From the NCBI GenBank assembly GCA_002163115.1, contig MAAI01000063.1, forward strand, positions 1-61,957: a stretch of DNA of 61,957 bases, written 5' to 3'. The translations under genes and the position numbers were made by a program. This stretch comes from Methylophaga sp. 41_12_T18 (GTDB taxonomy: Bacteria > Pseudomonadota > Gammaproteobacteria > Nitrosococcales > Methylophagaceae). Shown here piece after piece: positions 15,578 through 23,134 of this stretch. Below the pieces are notes generated by a model, which worked only from the letters and a program-made list of their open reading frames with translations, had not been told where the DNA came from and made no database searches. How positions within the stretch are numbered: position 1 is the stretch's first letter; each line of letters opens with the position of its first letter.

Positions 15578-17143
15578 TTAAGCAAATGCCTGGTCTAATT
15601 CAACCCAAAAAGTCAGGCCTTTATCTTTATTACCGTAAACACCAATTTCACCATTCATCGCTTCAACCAACTGTTTAGATATAGTCAGGCCGATACCGGT
15701 TCCTAATGTTTCAGAGTCAGCTTGTTCAAGCCGATTGAATGGTTCAAACAAAGCAGGAAAATCTTCTTCAGCTACACCTTGCCCCGTATCACTTATTTCT
15801 ATTCTTACTTTATCGGCAGTAGTTTTGTTATATGAAAAAGAAACTACACCGTCATCACTATTATATTTAATACCATTGGAAGTTAAGTTAAGTAATATTT
15901 GTTTTAACTTAAGGTAGTCAGCATTGATATGTAAGCCAGCCGTTTTATTTGGCTGAACGATTACTGATACATTCGCCTTATTGGCTTCATGGCTAAGTAA
16001 TTTTTCAATTTCAGTGATGATGTTATGGACGTTAATGACTTCGAGCTTGATATCAATTTGGCTCATTTCAATTTCAGATAAATTGAGCACGCCATTGATT
16101 AGCTCTAATAAATGATTGCCACTATTAATTATGTAAGACAATGAGTCTTGTTGGTCTGCTGACAATGGGTTTTCATCATCTGATGCTAGTAATTGCGAAA
16201 AGCCCAGTACAGCGTTCATTGGCGTTCGAAGTTCATGACTCATTGCCGTTAAAAACTCGGATTTAGCATTGCTGGCTTGTTCAGCCTCTTCTTTCGCCTC
16301 GCGAAGTTGCAGTTCCATCTCTTTAATATGAGTAATATCGCTGCAGATACCTAATACACCAATTAACTCTTTCTCGTGGTTATACAACGGTACTTTATTA
16401 GTCAGCACCCATGCCACGCTATCGTCAGCACACTTACACTGTTCAATGATATTCAGCTTTGGTTGCTGTGTTGCGATTACTTCGCGATCATCTTCACGGT
16501 ATCCCTCAGCAAACTCATGCCATCTAAGATCGAAATCAGTTTGACCGATAAGTTGCTCAGGCTTTTCAACACCACCATTAACAGCAAATATAGTATTCGC
16601 ACCTATGTAATTAGAATTAAGGTCTTTCCAAAATACACCGGCAGGAATCGAATCTAGAATTGCTTGTAATAAGCGGTTGGCATCAGCGAGCTGCTTAGAG
16701 CTTTCTTTTAGCTTTATAGAGTTATCTATTAACCGTTCCTTATTGATCATCTTTTCGGTGACGTCATCTAAGTTTTCTAATACACCGATTAACTTACCTG
16801 CTTCGTCGTAGATAGGTTCAGCATCACAGTTTAGATAACGGTCCTTGCCATTAAGATTGGCAAACCATGCTTCAGCATGCAGCCCATCACTAAACTTTGA
16901 CTTCTCGTTGACCAGATATAACGCTTCAGCTACATCTTGGACACCAAGCACAATGTTAGCTAAACAAGGCCGTTCCGCTTGATAAAATCCTTGCCACGCA
17001 TGTTTTTTGCCGATAATTTCTGAAGCCATCAGTCCGGTCAGCCTTTCACAGGCTTGATTCCACGCCACAACAACGTGATTAGTATCAATGATGAAAGTGG
17101 GAACGGCTAAGGAATTGGTGATCAAGCTGAAGTTATGCTGCAT
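15578..17143 (-). CDS. PAS-PAS sensor histidine kinase
   Basis: A soluble sensor kinase of 521 residues. First PAS about 5-130, second PAS about 150-275 (SIPAGVFWKDLNSNYIGANT), then HisKA with the phosphorylated histidine in FLTAMSHELRTPMNAVLG (about residue 306) and a HATPase_c domain. That last domain has the N box QILLNLTSNGIKYN, G1 box DTGQGV and G2 box GTGIGLTISKQL. No transmembrane segments and no receiver are seen, so a separate response regulator is needed. None is adjacent; the regulators at 25000 and 26224 are 8 kb away. Copies 4 and 5 of the DnaA-box repeat flank it. Confidence 0.93.
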   Translation of the reverse strand: MQHNFSLITNSLAVPTFIIDTNHVVVAWNQACERLTGLMASEIIGKKHAWQGFYQAERPCLANIVLGVQDVAEALYLVNEKSKFSDGLHAEAWFANLNGKDRYLNCDAEPIYDEAGKLIGVLENLDDVTEKMINKERLIDNSIKLKESSKQLADANRLLQAILDSIPAGVFWKDLNSNYIGANTIFAVNGGVEKPEQLIGQTDFDLRWHEFAEGYREDDREVIATQQPKLNIIEQCKCADDSVAWVLTNKVPLYNHEKELIGVLGICSDITHIKEMELQLREAKEEAEQASNAKSEFLTAMSHELRTPMNAVLGFSQLLASDDENPLSADQQDSLSYIINSGNHLLELINGVLNLSEIEMSQIDIKLEVINVHNIITEIEKLLSHEANKANVSVIVQPNKTAGLHINADYLKLKQILLNLTSNGIKYNSDDGVVSFSYNKTTADKVRIEISDTGQGVAEEDFPALFEPFNRLEQADSETLGTGIGLTISKQLVEAMNGEIGVYGNKDKGLTFWVELDQAFA

Positions 17144-17273
17144 ACAAAGGCCTACTATTTAGTCATATTAATTATTCTCTGACACGGTATGTAGGTGTTC
17201 TGGATATGCTGTTATTTGTTCTAAGTTGATTCTAGGCGCTTTAGGCGCTGTTATGCAAGTGCTTTACATTTGC

Positions 17274-17385
17274 ATATGCACTTTACTCACATTATCTGTG
17301 GATAACGTTGTTATTAACGCTGTCATAAGACGCTAAGTCGTTCTTGGCTTAGGTTGATTTTAGTGTTGGTTAAAAAACAACCACA
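17274..17385 (+). repeat. DnaA-box repeat, copy 5
   Basis: Same element, with the DnaA box at 17297-17305 and the right hairpin CTAAGTC/GGCTTAG. It lies between the histidine kinase and the flavin/iron-sulfur fusion gene, both on the minus strand, while the element points the other way. Confidence 0.87.
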
Positions 17386-17393
17386 TTGTGTCA

Positions 17394-19484
17394 CTATAGC
17401 TCTAACGCTAGTTTTACTACGTTATTATCGTTATCAACGGCTGGCATTGCACAGCACAGTAAGGCTTCATTCTCCGTTACATCGGCTGTGACCGCTGTTG
17501 GATAAACTACTGAACCTGATTGTATTGTCACCTTACATGCACCGCATTGACCATTACGGCAGCTAAACTCGGGTTGCAGACCATGTGCTTCAGCAAACTC
17601 TAATAGACTGCCATCGTTTTGTGACCATGACTGTTCAAGTTTTGAATTTGTAAACTCAATAATCGCTTCTCTGGCTACTCCTACTTGTTTCGAGCTAGTA
17701 CTGTTCGGTTCAATGGTTCTAACTAATGATGCTGGACCAAACGATTCAGCATATATACGCCTATCCTGCACGCCTAGATCAGTTAATAAATCATAACTGG
17801 CTTGCATAAAGCCAACTGGGCCACAAAGATAGAAGTCATAATCATCTAAAGCTAATACGGCTTGTAAGAATTCTTTATTTAAACGGCCTTGTTGATGATA
17901 GTCTATGCCTGGTTTTAGCTCCTTGGTGGTATTGGTTAATAACCAATAGGCAGTCACTAAACCCGATGAGTTAGTTGCCAGTTGATTAACTTCATCAAAG
18001 AAGGCACGTTGCTGGTGATCTTTCGCCACATGGATAAAGGTGATGGGGCGCAGTTTTCGATGGCGTAAACCCTCTGTTAAGCCATATCTAAGCATCGATA
18101 TCATTGGTGTTATGCCTACCCCCGCTGATAGCAATACCGCGGGCCTAGCTTGTTTACTATCAAAGGTGAAATTACCGGTCGGTGCTTTTATATTTAAACT
18201 GTCCCCCACGCTCACTTGATCATGTAGAAAATTAGATACGCTTACTTTATTAATAGACTGTTCAAGTTCTCGTTTAACGCTGATACGGTAGTTTTTATCC
18301 GCTGGTGCACTTGATACAGTATAAGTTCGACTGTCTTTCTGGCCATTCAGCCGCACTTGCAAGGTCAGAAACTGGCCCGCTTTAAACCGTGGTGATTGCC
18401 CTGACTGGGGTTTCAGATGGAAGGATTTAATAACACTACTTTCTTCAACTACATCGACAACGTCATAAGCTTGCCAACTATTTCGCATTTTCTCGGCTTG
18501 CTTGAGTTGCTCCGCTTCTGGCCATGAGCCCGTTAAGTTGGTATTAGCTGAATATTGTTCTAACTGCCATCTATACGGCAAGGCATGTTTAAGCCACCAG
18601 CCATGCTCAATTGTGAAGGTCCAAAGTCGTTCCGCACCTGCAAAATATTCGGTATCAGCTGAGTCCAATAACACCTCTACTCGTCCCGTTAAAGTGAGTA
18701 GGTTGCCAGTATTAAAATCAACAAACAATAAACCTGCTTTGGGGTTAATAATAAAGTTACCCAAGGTATTAAAATGATTATTGCCGGTGTAGTCAGGAAT
18801 GGTCAGTGTTGTTTCGTTATCTATGCGAATAAAGCCCGGCTTGCCACCTCGGTGGGACACATCAACACCGTCACTTTTTTCACCAGTGCCTTGGGCGACA
18901 TAGCTGGCAACAAAAAAAGTGTCACTATTGCTTATCAATGTTTGTGCTTGTTGATCAAACTTGGTTAACGCTTCTGTCTCTAGTGGCAGTTGTTGAGCAG
19001 CTGAGATCTTCTCCAGCTTTCTTTGTTGTATGTATTGCGGGCAATTACCAAAGGCTTGGTCGACTTGTAACTGCATTTTACTATCGCTGTGATCGGTAAC
19101 ATGTACCGCCAAACGATTTCGTCGTCGGGTGCTTAATTCAACCCCCATCATACCTAAGCGTAGATTTTCACCTTTCGCATTGTTTAGACTTTGTTTAAGT
19201 GGGTCTCCTTCTACAGGGCTAGCATCAATTGTTAATGTATCTGCTGTTGGGCTGGTTATAAAACCTGCATCGTTAAAAAGGATTGAAGCCCAAGGCCAAC
19301 CGTTGTTATCAGCGTGACCGACAAAGACAAAAGGTAATTGATTATAAAAGTCACGATGTTGATCAGGCATATAATCACGAATCACTTGTCGACCAAACCG
19401 TTCCATTTTGTCGCGGACGCCAGACCGTGATTGCAGTTGTTGTTCACCACGATGAAATGGCGATGGTTGCAATGAATCATTCAT
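17394..19484 (-). CDS. PNPOx-like / ferredoxin reductase / 2Fe-2S ferredoxin fusion protein
   Basis: A 696-residue three-part redox protein. Part 1 (about 1-320): a pyridoxamine-phosphate-oxidase-like split-barrel flavin domain (FVGHADNNGWPWASILF, GFIRIDNETTLTIPDYTG, NHFNTLGN). Part 2 (about 340-590): FAD-binding and NAD-binding reductase domains with DSRTYTVSSAP and the GVGITPMISMLRY nucleotide site. Part 3: a plant-type 2Fe-2S ferredoxin with C..NGQCGAC (SCRNGQCGACKV) and a final CC pair. It likely passes electrons from NAD(P)H via FAD and 2Fe-2S to an unknown acceptor. The ATG at 19484 is chosen because an upstream GTG at 19526 falls inside a hairpin and has no ribosome-binding site. It is downstream of a GST gene. 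Confidence 0.9.
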   Translation of the reverse strand: MNDSLQPSPFHRGEQQLQSRSGVRDKMERFGRQVIRDYMPDQHRDFYNQLPFVFVGHADNNGWPWASILFNDAGFITSPTADTLTIDASPVEGDPLKQSLNNAKGENLRLGMMGVELSTRRRNRLAVHVTDHSDSKMQLQVDQAFGNCPQYIQQRKLEKISAAQQLPLETEALTKFDQQAQTLISNSDTFFVASYVAQGTGEKSDGVDVSHRGGKPGFIRIDNETTLTIPDYTGNNHFNTLGNFIINPKAGLLFVDFNTGNLLTLTGRVEVLLDSADTEYFAGAERLWTFTIEHGWWLKHALPYRWQLEQYSANTNLTGSWPEAEQLKQAEKMRNSWQAYDVVDVVEESSVIKSFHLKPQSGQSPRFKAGQFLTLQVRLNGQKDSRTYTVSSAPADKNYRISVKRELEQSINKVSVSNFLHDQVSVGDSLNIKAPTGNFTFDSKQARPAVLLSAGVGITPMISMLRYGLTEGLRHRKLRPITFIHVAKDHQQRAFFDEVNQLATNSSGLVTAYWLLTNTTKELKPGIDYHQQGRLNKEFLQAVLALDDYDFYLCGPVGFMQASYDLLTDLGVQDRRIYAESFGPASLVRTIEPNSTSSKQVGVAREAIIEFTNSKLEQSWSQNDGSLLEFAEAHGLQPEFSCRNGQCGACKVTIQSGSVVYPTAVTADVTENEALLCCAMPAVDNDNNVVKLALEL

Positions 19485-19518
19485 AATTAATTCCCAACTA
19501 AAAGGTTGTGAAAGTAGA

Positions 19519-19544
19519 CTTATCACCTATTAATCGGTGATAAG
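19519..19544 (-). terminator. Intercistronic hairpin
   Basis: A perfect 9-bp stem CTTATCACC/GGTGATAAG with an 8-base loop sits between the small ORF after the GST gene and the flavin fusion gene. It could attenuate or process the transcript. No T-run follows on the minus strand. Confidence 0.5.
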
Positions 19545-19555
19545 CCTATTCATGT

Positions 19556-19726
19556 TCAACTGATTATTTGTGATGATTCGTATTGCAATTCGACCGACAG
19601 ATAAGCACTATCCATTTCTGATTCAGAAACTAACAACTTAACATCACTAGTGTCAGCGTCATGCTGTTGAACATCAGCTTGTTGCTTAGCAATACTATCT
19701 AACCATCTCATTACATTAATCATCAT
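19556..19726 (-). CDS. Small ORF (56 aa), hypothetical
   Basis: An open frame of 56 codons starting MMINVMRWLDSIAKQQ and ending QYESSQIIS, nine bases after the GST stop and in the same direction. No Shine-Dalgarno sequence stands out, so translation would depend on coupling with the GST gene. The composition (acidic, helical) is protein-like but no family is recognised. It may be spurious. Confidence 0.35.
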   Translation of the reverse strand: MMINVMRWLDSIAKQQADVQQHDADTSDVKLLVSESEMDSAYLSVELQYESSQIIS

Positions 19727-19735
19727 GACAGTGCC

Positions 19736-20365
19736 CTATGCAGCTTCGTTTAAACCAACAGCTGATGACACCATTGGTACAAAGCCATCTAATGCCTCAA
19801 TACGTTGTAACCATTGTCTTATATTGGGATAATCATCTAATGACACAGCGCCTTCTGGTGCATGAGCGATATAACTATAGTTAGCAATATCAGCAACCGT
19901 TGGTTTTGCAGTTGCTAACCAAGTACGCCCTACTAGGTGTTGCTCTATTAGAATTAACAGGCCATGAGCATTATTAATGGTTGTTTGATGATCCAAACCC
20001 GCCTTAAATAATGTGACTAATCGTGCTGCTGCAACACCATGAGCTAGCTGACCTGAAGCAACAGATAAAAATCGTTGCACTTCAGCTGCTTCTTTAGGCA
20101 TGGTAGGTAACCATGTTCTGCCTTGATCATACTTCGTCGCTAAGTAGACCAAGATGGCATTCGAGTCTGCGATCGTGTCAGTACCGTCTTCTAATACTGG
20201 AACTTGACCAAAGATATTTTTTTGTAAAAATGCAGCTTGTTTCTGCTCGCCAGTCATTAAGTCGACATCGATTAATTCAGCTTCTAAACCTAGTAAAGAC
20301 AGAAATAACTGAGCGCGATGAGAATGACCTGATAAAGCATGACGATATAATTTAACGCTAGACAT
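19736..20365 (-). CDS. Glutathione S-transferase family protein
   Basis: A 209-residue protein with the standard two GST domains. The N-terminal thioredoxin-like half starts VKLYRHALSGHSHRAQLFLS; the glutathione-binding residues follow in FGQVPVLEDG and ADSNAILVYLATKY. The C-terminal helical half contains VGRTWLATAKPTVADIANYS, the family's N-capping box. It would conjugate or transfer glutathione to an unknown, often electrophilic, substrate. It is preceded by a 30-codon ORF and followed by the flavin/2Fe-2S fusion gene. Together these look like a detoxification or redox operon. Confidence 0.93.
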   Translation of the reverse strand: MSSVKLYRHALSGHSHRAQLFLSLLGLEAELIDVDLMTGEQKQAAFLQKNIFGQVPVLEDGTDTIADSNAILVYLATKYDQGRTWLPTMPKEAAEVQRFLSVASGQLAHGVAAARLVTLFKAGLDHQTTINNAHGLLILIEQHLVGRTWLATAKPTVADIANYSYIAHAPEGAVSLDDYPNIRQWLQRIEALDGFVPMVSSAVGLNEAA

Positions 20366-20376
20366 AGTAGTGTTCC

Positions 20377-20469
20377 TTAAAGATTAATTAAAAATGGAGA
20401 GTTCATGTCACAACTGGCTCGTTCAAATGGCAGCGATTGTTGTAACTCGGTGTAAACAAATACAGTCAT
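20377..20469 (-). CDS. 30-codon leader ORF upstream of the GST gene
   Basis: ATG at 20469 has the best ribosome-binding site of the operon (CAGGAGAAAGTC). The frame encodes 30 residues starting MTVFVYTELQQSLPFERAS and stops at a TAA that overlaps the GST ribosome-binding site AAGGA. The N-terminus resembles the start of small monooxygenase-like proteins, so this may be a remnant of a truncated gene. It may instead be a leader peptide coupled to GST translation. Confidence 0.45.
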   Translation of the reverse strand: MTVFVYTELQQSLPFERASCDMNSPFLINL

Positions 20470-20638
20470 GACTTTCTCCTGTTGATGTATGTATAAAAGT
20501 TATTGTTTTTATTGTTAGTTAGTTAGTTTGTTTACCAAACACTCTTGGTACGGTAACTATTGCCAGTTGCATGCCACCACTAAAAACCCATCAAATACAG
20601 CTACTTATACTTTTTACACGTACTTTCCACTTCAACTT

Positions 20639-20658
20639 TATTACGATATATCGTGATA
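20639..20658. promoter_or_regulatory. Candidate operator palindrome
   Basis: TATTACGATATATCGTGATA is a 20-bp palindrome with one mismatched pair. It sits in the divergent region between the GST operon (minus) and a small exported protein gene (plus). The rest of the gap from 20470 to 20777 shows nothing else. The regulator is unknown. The core resembles the dyad at 2216-2227. Confidence 0.5.
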
Positions 20659-20777
20659 AAGCTAAATTTAATAACAGGATATTTGCCCGACAAAGGGCTC
20701 TTAGAGGTTCTAGACACTAAATTAGCCATTGCATCCTGTATGCTGGTATCTAGGCTTAATATTGAAGAGAACATTCA

Positions 20778-21155
20778 ATGAAATACTTACTTGCATCACT
20801 ATTTATCTTGTCTTCTTTCTCAGCAGTTGCTGCTGACTCAAGTTATTCAGGCGATTCATTAAGTAAGCTATATCTAGAAATGAAGTATCTTTACCATGCC
20901 GGAACTGGAGTTCATCAACAGTTTACGACCAAGGACCGGGTCAAATTAAAAGCCTGTAAAGATGAATATGGTTATATATCAACTCGAGCAAGAGCATTAG
21001 TTGGTATGGCCAATCGCCTCAACCATCCTAATAAAGAAGAGTTTATCGATGCTGCATGGCGTGCTTATGCTTGTGTTACATGTGGTAGTCCGGTCAGTAG
21101 CTGTGAAGCGCTTCCCGATGATCTGGCTAAAATCAAAGCTATCATTACTCAATAA
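20778..21155 (+). CDS. Small exported protein of unknown function
   Basis: A 125-residue protein with a clear signal peptide (YLLASLFILSSFSAVAA, cut before DSSYSG). The mature part has four cysteines (KACKDE, AYACVTCGSPVSSCEA), suggesting disulfides or metal binding in the periplasm. The rest is predicted helical. I do not recognise the family. The ATG is preceded by GAAGAGAAC. It is transcribed away from the GST operon from a region containing a palindromic operator candidate. Confidence 0.75.
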   Translation: MKYLLASLFILSSFSAVAADSSYSGDSLSKLYLEMKYLYHAGTGVHQQFTTKDRVKLKACKDEYGYISTRARALVGMANRLNHPNKEEFIDAAWRAYACVTCGSPVSSCEALPDDLAKIKAIITQ

Positions 21156-21304
21156 AGCTTAGTTAGTCATTCCATAGCAACTCAAACGACAACTTTGATT
21201 CGTCGTTGCCAAAAAATGAGACTCACCCACCGATATTATTGCTATTTTCTGTTAAAATTTATGTTTAGACATTTTCCCGTTCACTTACATCAGGAAGAAT
21301 AGCC

Positions 21305-21904
21305 GTGAATATAACCTGCCAGCCGTTACGCTTTGCCCTTATTGCATCAACATTACTGTTTGTTCCTCAATTGCAGGCAACTGAACTTGATCTTACGTTA
21401 ACTGAATCAACGGCCTTAACCTCTCTTGCTGATAGTGATTGGGTCATGTTGAAGGCTAAAGCTAGGGATGTATTGACGTTAAGCCCGGACGGTGAAAATC
21501 ATACTTGGCAAAATGATGAAACAGGTAATTCTGGCGTAATTACTGTGTTGAACTCCAGCACCGAAAATGAACAGTCCTGCCGTAACACGCAGTTCATTAA
21601 TACTGCTAACAGCTTAACCAGTACAACGACTGTTAACCTTTGTCAGCAACTAAATGGCCAATGGACTGAACAGAACCGGCGCATCACCACTACAGATGGA
21701 ACACCCGTCAATAGTGATACTAATAGTCACTCTGATATGTTTGGCGATATGAATGCTACGCCAACGACAGCAGTCACCGCCAAAACCCTAAGCCAAACTT
21801 CAGAGTTTTGTCGTAACCTTGGTCAACAAATCGTCGATCTGAAAGGCAGCCCTCTTCGTCGTTCTGCTGCTATTGAGCAACACAAAGCTCAATGTCGTAG
21901 ATAA
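21305..21904 (+). CDS. Exported protein with 17-kDa surface antigen-like region
   Basis: A 199-residue protein with a signal peptide (FALIASTLLFVPQLQA). The segment HTWQNDETGNSGVITVLNSS, followed by SCRNTQF and LCQQLNGQWTE, resembles the RT0821/Lpp0805-type surface antigen domain (W.NP.TG..G ... CR ... CR..DG.W). A Thr/Asn-rich linker and a C-terminal tail with two more cysteines follow. The start is GTG with AGGAAG upstream. Location is probably periplasm or outer surface. The role of this domain family is not known. Confidence 0.72.
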   Translation: MNITCQPLRFALIASTLLFVPQLQATELDLTLTESTALTSLADSDWVMLKAKARDVLTLSPDGENHTWQNDETGNSGVITVLNSSTENEQSCRNTQFINTANSLTSTTTVNLCQQLNGQWTEQNRRITTTDGTPVNSDTNSHSDMFGDMNATPTTAVTAKTLSQTSEFCRNLGQQIVDLKGSPLRRSAAIEQHKAQCRR

Positions 21905-21922
21905 CACTTATCTTCTAATATT

Positions 21923-21963
21923 AAAAAGCCCGAAGTTATCAAACTAACCTCGGGCTTTTTTTT
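21923..21963. terminator. Bidirectional rho-independent terminator
   Basis: Stem AAAAAGCCCGA/TCGGGCTTTTT with a run of nine T on the plus strand and A-rich on the other side. It is placed between two convergent genes. Confidence 0.9.
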
Positions 21964-21999
21964 GCATAATTTTTTTCAACTGCAACTAATAAGCTTTAG

Positions 22000-22383
22000 C
22001 TAATACCTAAACTTTACAGTGACGTCATTAATAGATTGAAAGTTAATCACCACAGCCGCATCACGACCGACTTGGATACGTTCTGAATTTTGAACATATA
22101 AAGGCCCCACTTGTCTTGGCTGGCCTTGAATTTCCCATGTTAAAAATACAGGATTACCTTGATATATCTTAGTTGGAAAGGTGGTTGAGCAAGCCCGACC
22201 TAATAACACTAAAGAACACGAGCCATATGCTCCTGTCTGCTCAACCTTAATTTTTACATTGTGTAACTCTGTTAAAGAGTTATTTTCAATCACAAGTGCA
22301 TTAATCATTAGTTGAGGTTTCACAGGTGTTGTAGCTATACAGCCTACTAACAATAACGGTGATAAATAAAACCAATTTCTCAA
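22000..22383 (-). CDS. Small lipoprotein of unknown function
   Basis: A 127-residue protein with a lipoprotein signal (LSPLLLVGC, cysteine about residue 15). It therefore belongs in a membrane facing the periplasm. The mature region is beta-rich (LMINALVIENNSLTELHNVK, VFLTWEIQGQPRQVGP) and looks like a single immunoglobulin-like or transthyretin-like beta-sandwich. It contains a cysteine pair in GSCSLVLLGRACS. The family is not recognised. It lies 19 bases after the STAS-like gene in the same direction, probably one operon. Confidence 0.7.
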   Translation of the reverse strand: MRNWFYLSPLLLVGCIATTPVKPQLMINALVIENNSLTELHNVKIKVEQTGAYGSCSLVLLGRACSTTFPTKIYQGNPVFLTWEIQGQPRQVGPLYVQNSERIQVGRDAAVVINFQSINDVTVKFRY

Positions 22384-22402
22384 ACTATCTCCTTCGTGTT
22401 TT

Positions 22403-22768
22403 TTAGGGGGTATCGGTCAACAACCATGTTCGGGCAGCCGCCTCGTTCTCTGCTGTGAAATGGATTATAGGAAACGGTCGAAGTCCTTTTAAAGTAAAAA
22501 TAGCAGTAGCTTCTTTCCATTGTGGCTCACAAACAATTGCCATTTTTTCTATAAGTTCATCATTACGTTGCTGAAATGATGAGTCAGACCAATCAGCATT
22601 GCTATCCACACCTAAAAAGTCACTGATCAGGCTCAGTACTTTAGCTTCACCACGCTGCAGATAGGGCTCAGCTTCAACTAGGCTCCGCTCAAACTCGTCT
22701 TTTGCCAACACTCCTGAGATATAAAACACGATAAGAGCCTCATCTTCAAAATTCATTAGCATTGCCAT
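22403..22768 (-). CDS. SpoIIAA-like (STAS/SEC14-type) protein
   Basis: A 121-residue protein that matches the SpoIIAA-like family: an N-terminal strand (ALIVFYISGVLAKDEFERSL), a central acidic region (ISDFLGVDSNADWSDSSFQQ) and the C-terminal FTAENEAAARTWLLTD segment, which is diagnostic of this family. The fold resembles anti-sigma factor antagonists and lipid-binding domains, but the serine phosphorylation site is not evident. Function unknown. It is probably cotranscribed with the lipoprotein gene. Confidence 0.82.
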   Translation of the reverse strand: MAMLMNFEDEALIVFYISGVLAKDEFERSLVEAEPYLQRGEAKVLSLISDFLGVDSNADWSDSSFQQRNDELIEKMAIVCEPQWKEATAIFTLKGLRPFPIIHFTAENEAAARTWLLTDTP

Positions 22769-22952
22769 TATCTACCTCCTTACAGATCAAAATGATGTAG
22801 ACCAAACTAGTAGGCTGTTTTTATTATAAATTTTAATTCACTAAAAGATAATCTTTAATTCCTGTTATTAGCTGACTACAGAACGAAATATCTTTTTTTA
22901 TTTTAGTACTAGTAATCGCTGAAACCTTACTGTAATATGCGCATCTTTCTTG

Positions 22953-23028
22953 GGGTGCTTAGCTCAGCTGGGAGAGCATCGCCCTTACAAGGCGAGGGTC
23001 GGGGGTTCGATCCCCTCAGCACCCACCA
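22953..23028 (+). tRNA. tRNA-Val (anticodon UAC)
   Basis: A complete cloverleaf: acceptor GGGTGCT pairs with AGCACCC. The D-loop is AGCTCAGCTGGGAGAGC, the anticodon loop is CTTACAA with anticodon TAC, the T-loop is GGTTCGATC, the discriminator is A and the CCA end is encoded. It closely resembles E. coli tRNA-Val. It stands alone in a gap of about 370 bases. Confidence 0.97.
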
Positions 23029-23134
23029 AGAAACTTTTCTAGTCAATAATCGTTATTGGATAGAAGCAATAAATCCAGCATTTATCAAATTATCAGTCAG
23101 TATACCTTCCCCGTTACAACCTACACGACACTGC

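Noticed and set aside
11148..17385. The cluster of DnaA boxes as a replication origin
   Set aside because: The boxes are hundreds to thousands of bases apart, each in its own repeat copy. There is no dnaA, dnaN, gidA or AT-rich unwinding element nearby. A titration or repeat-family reading fits better.
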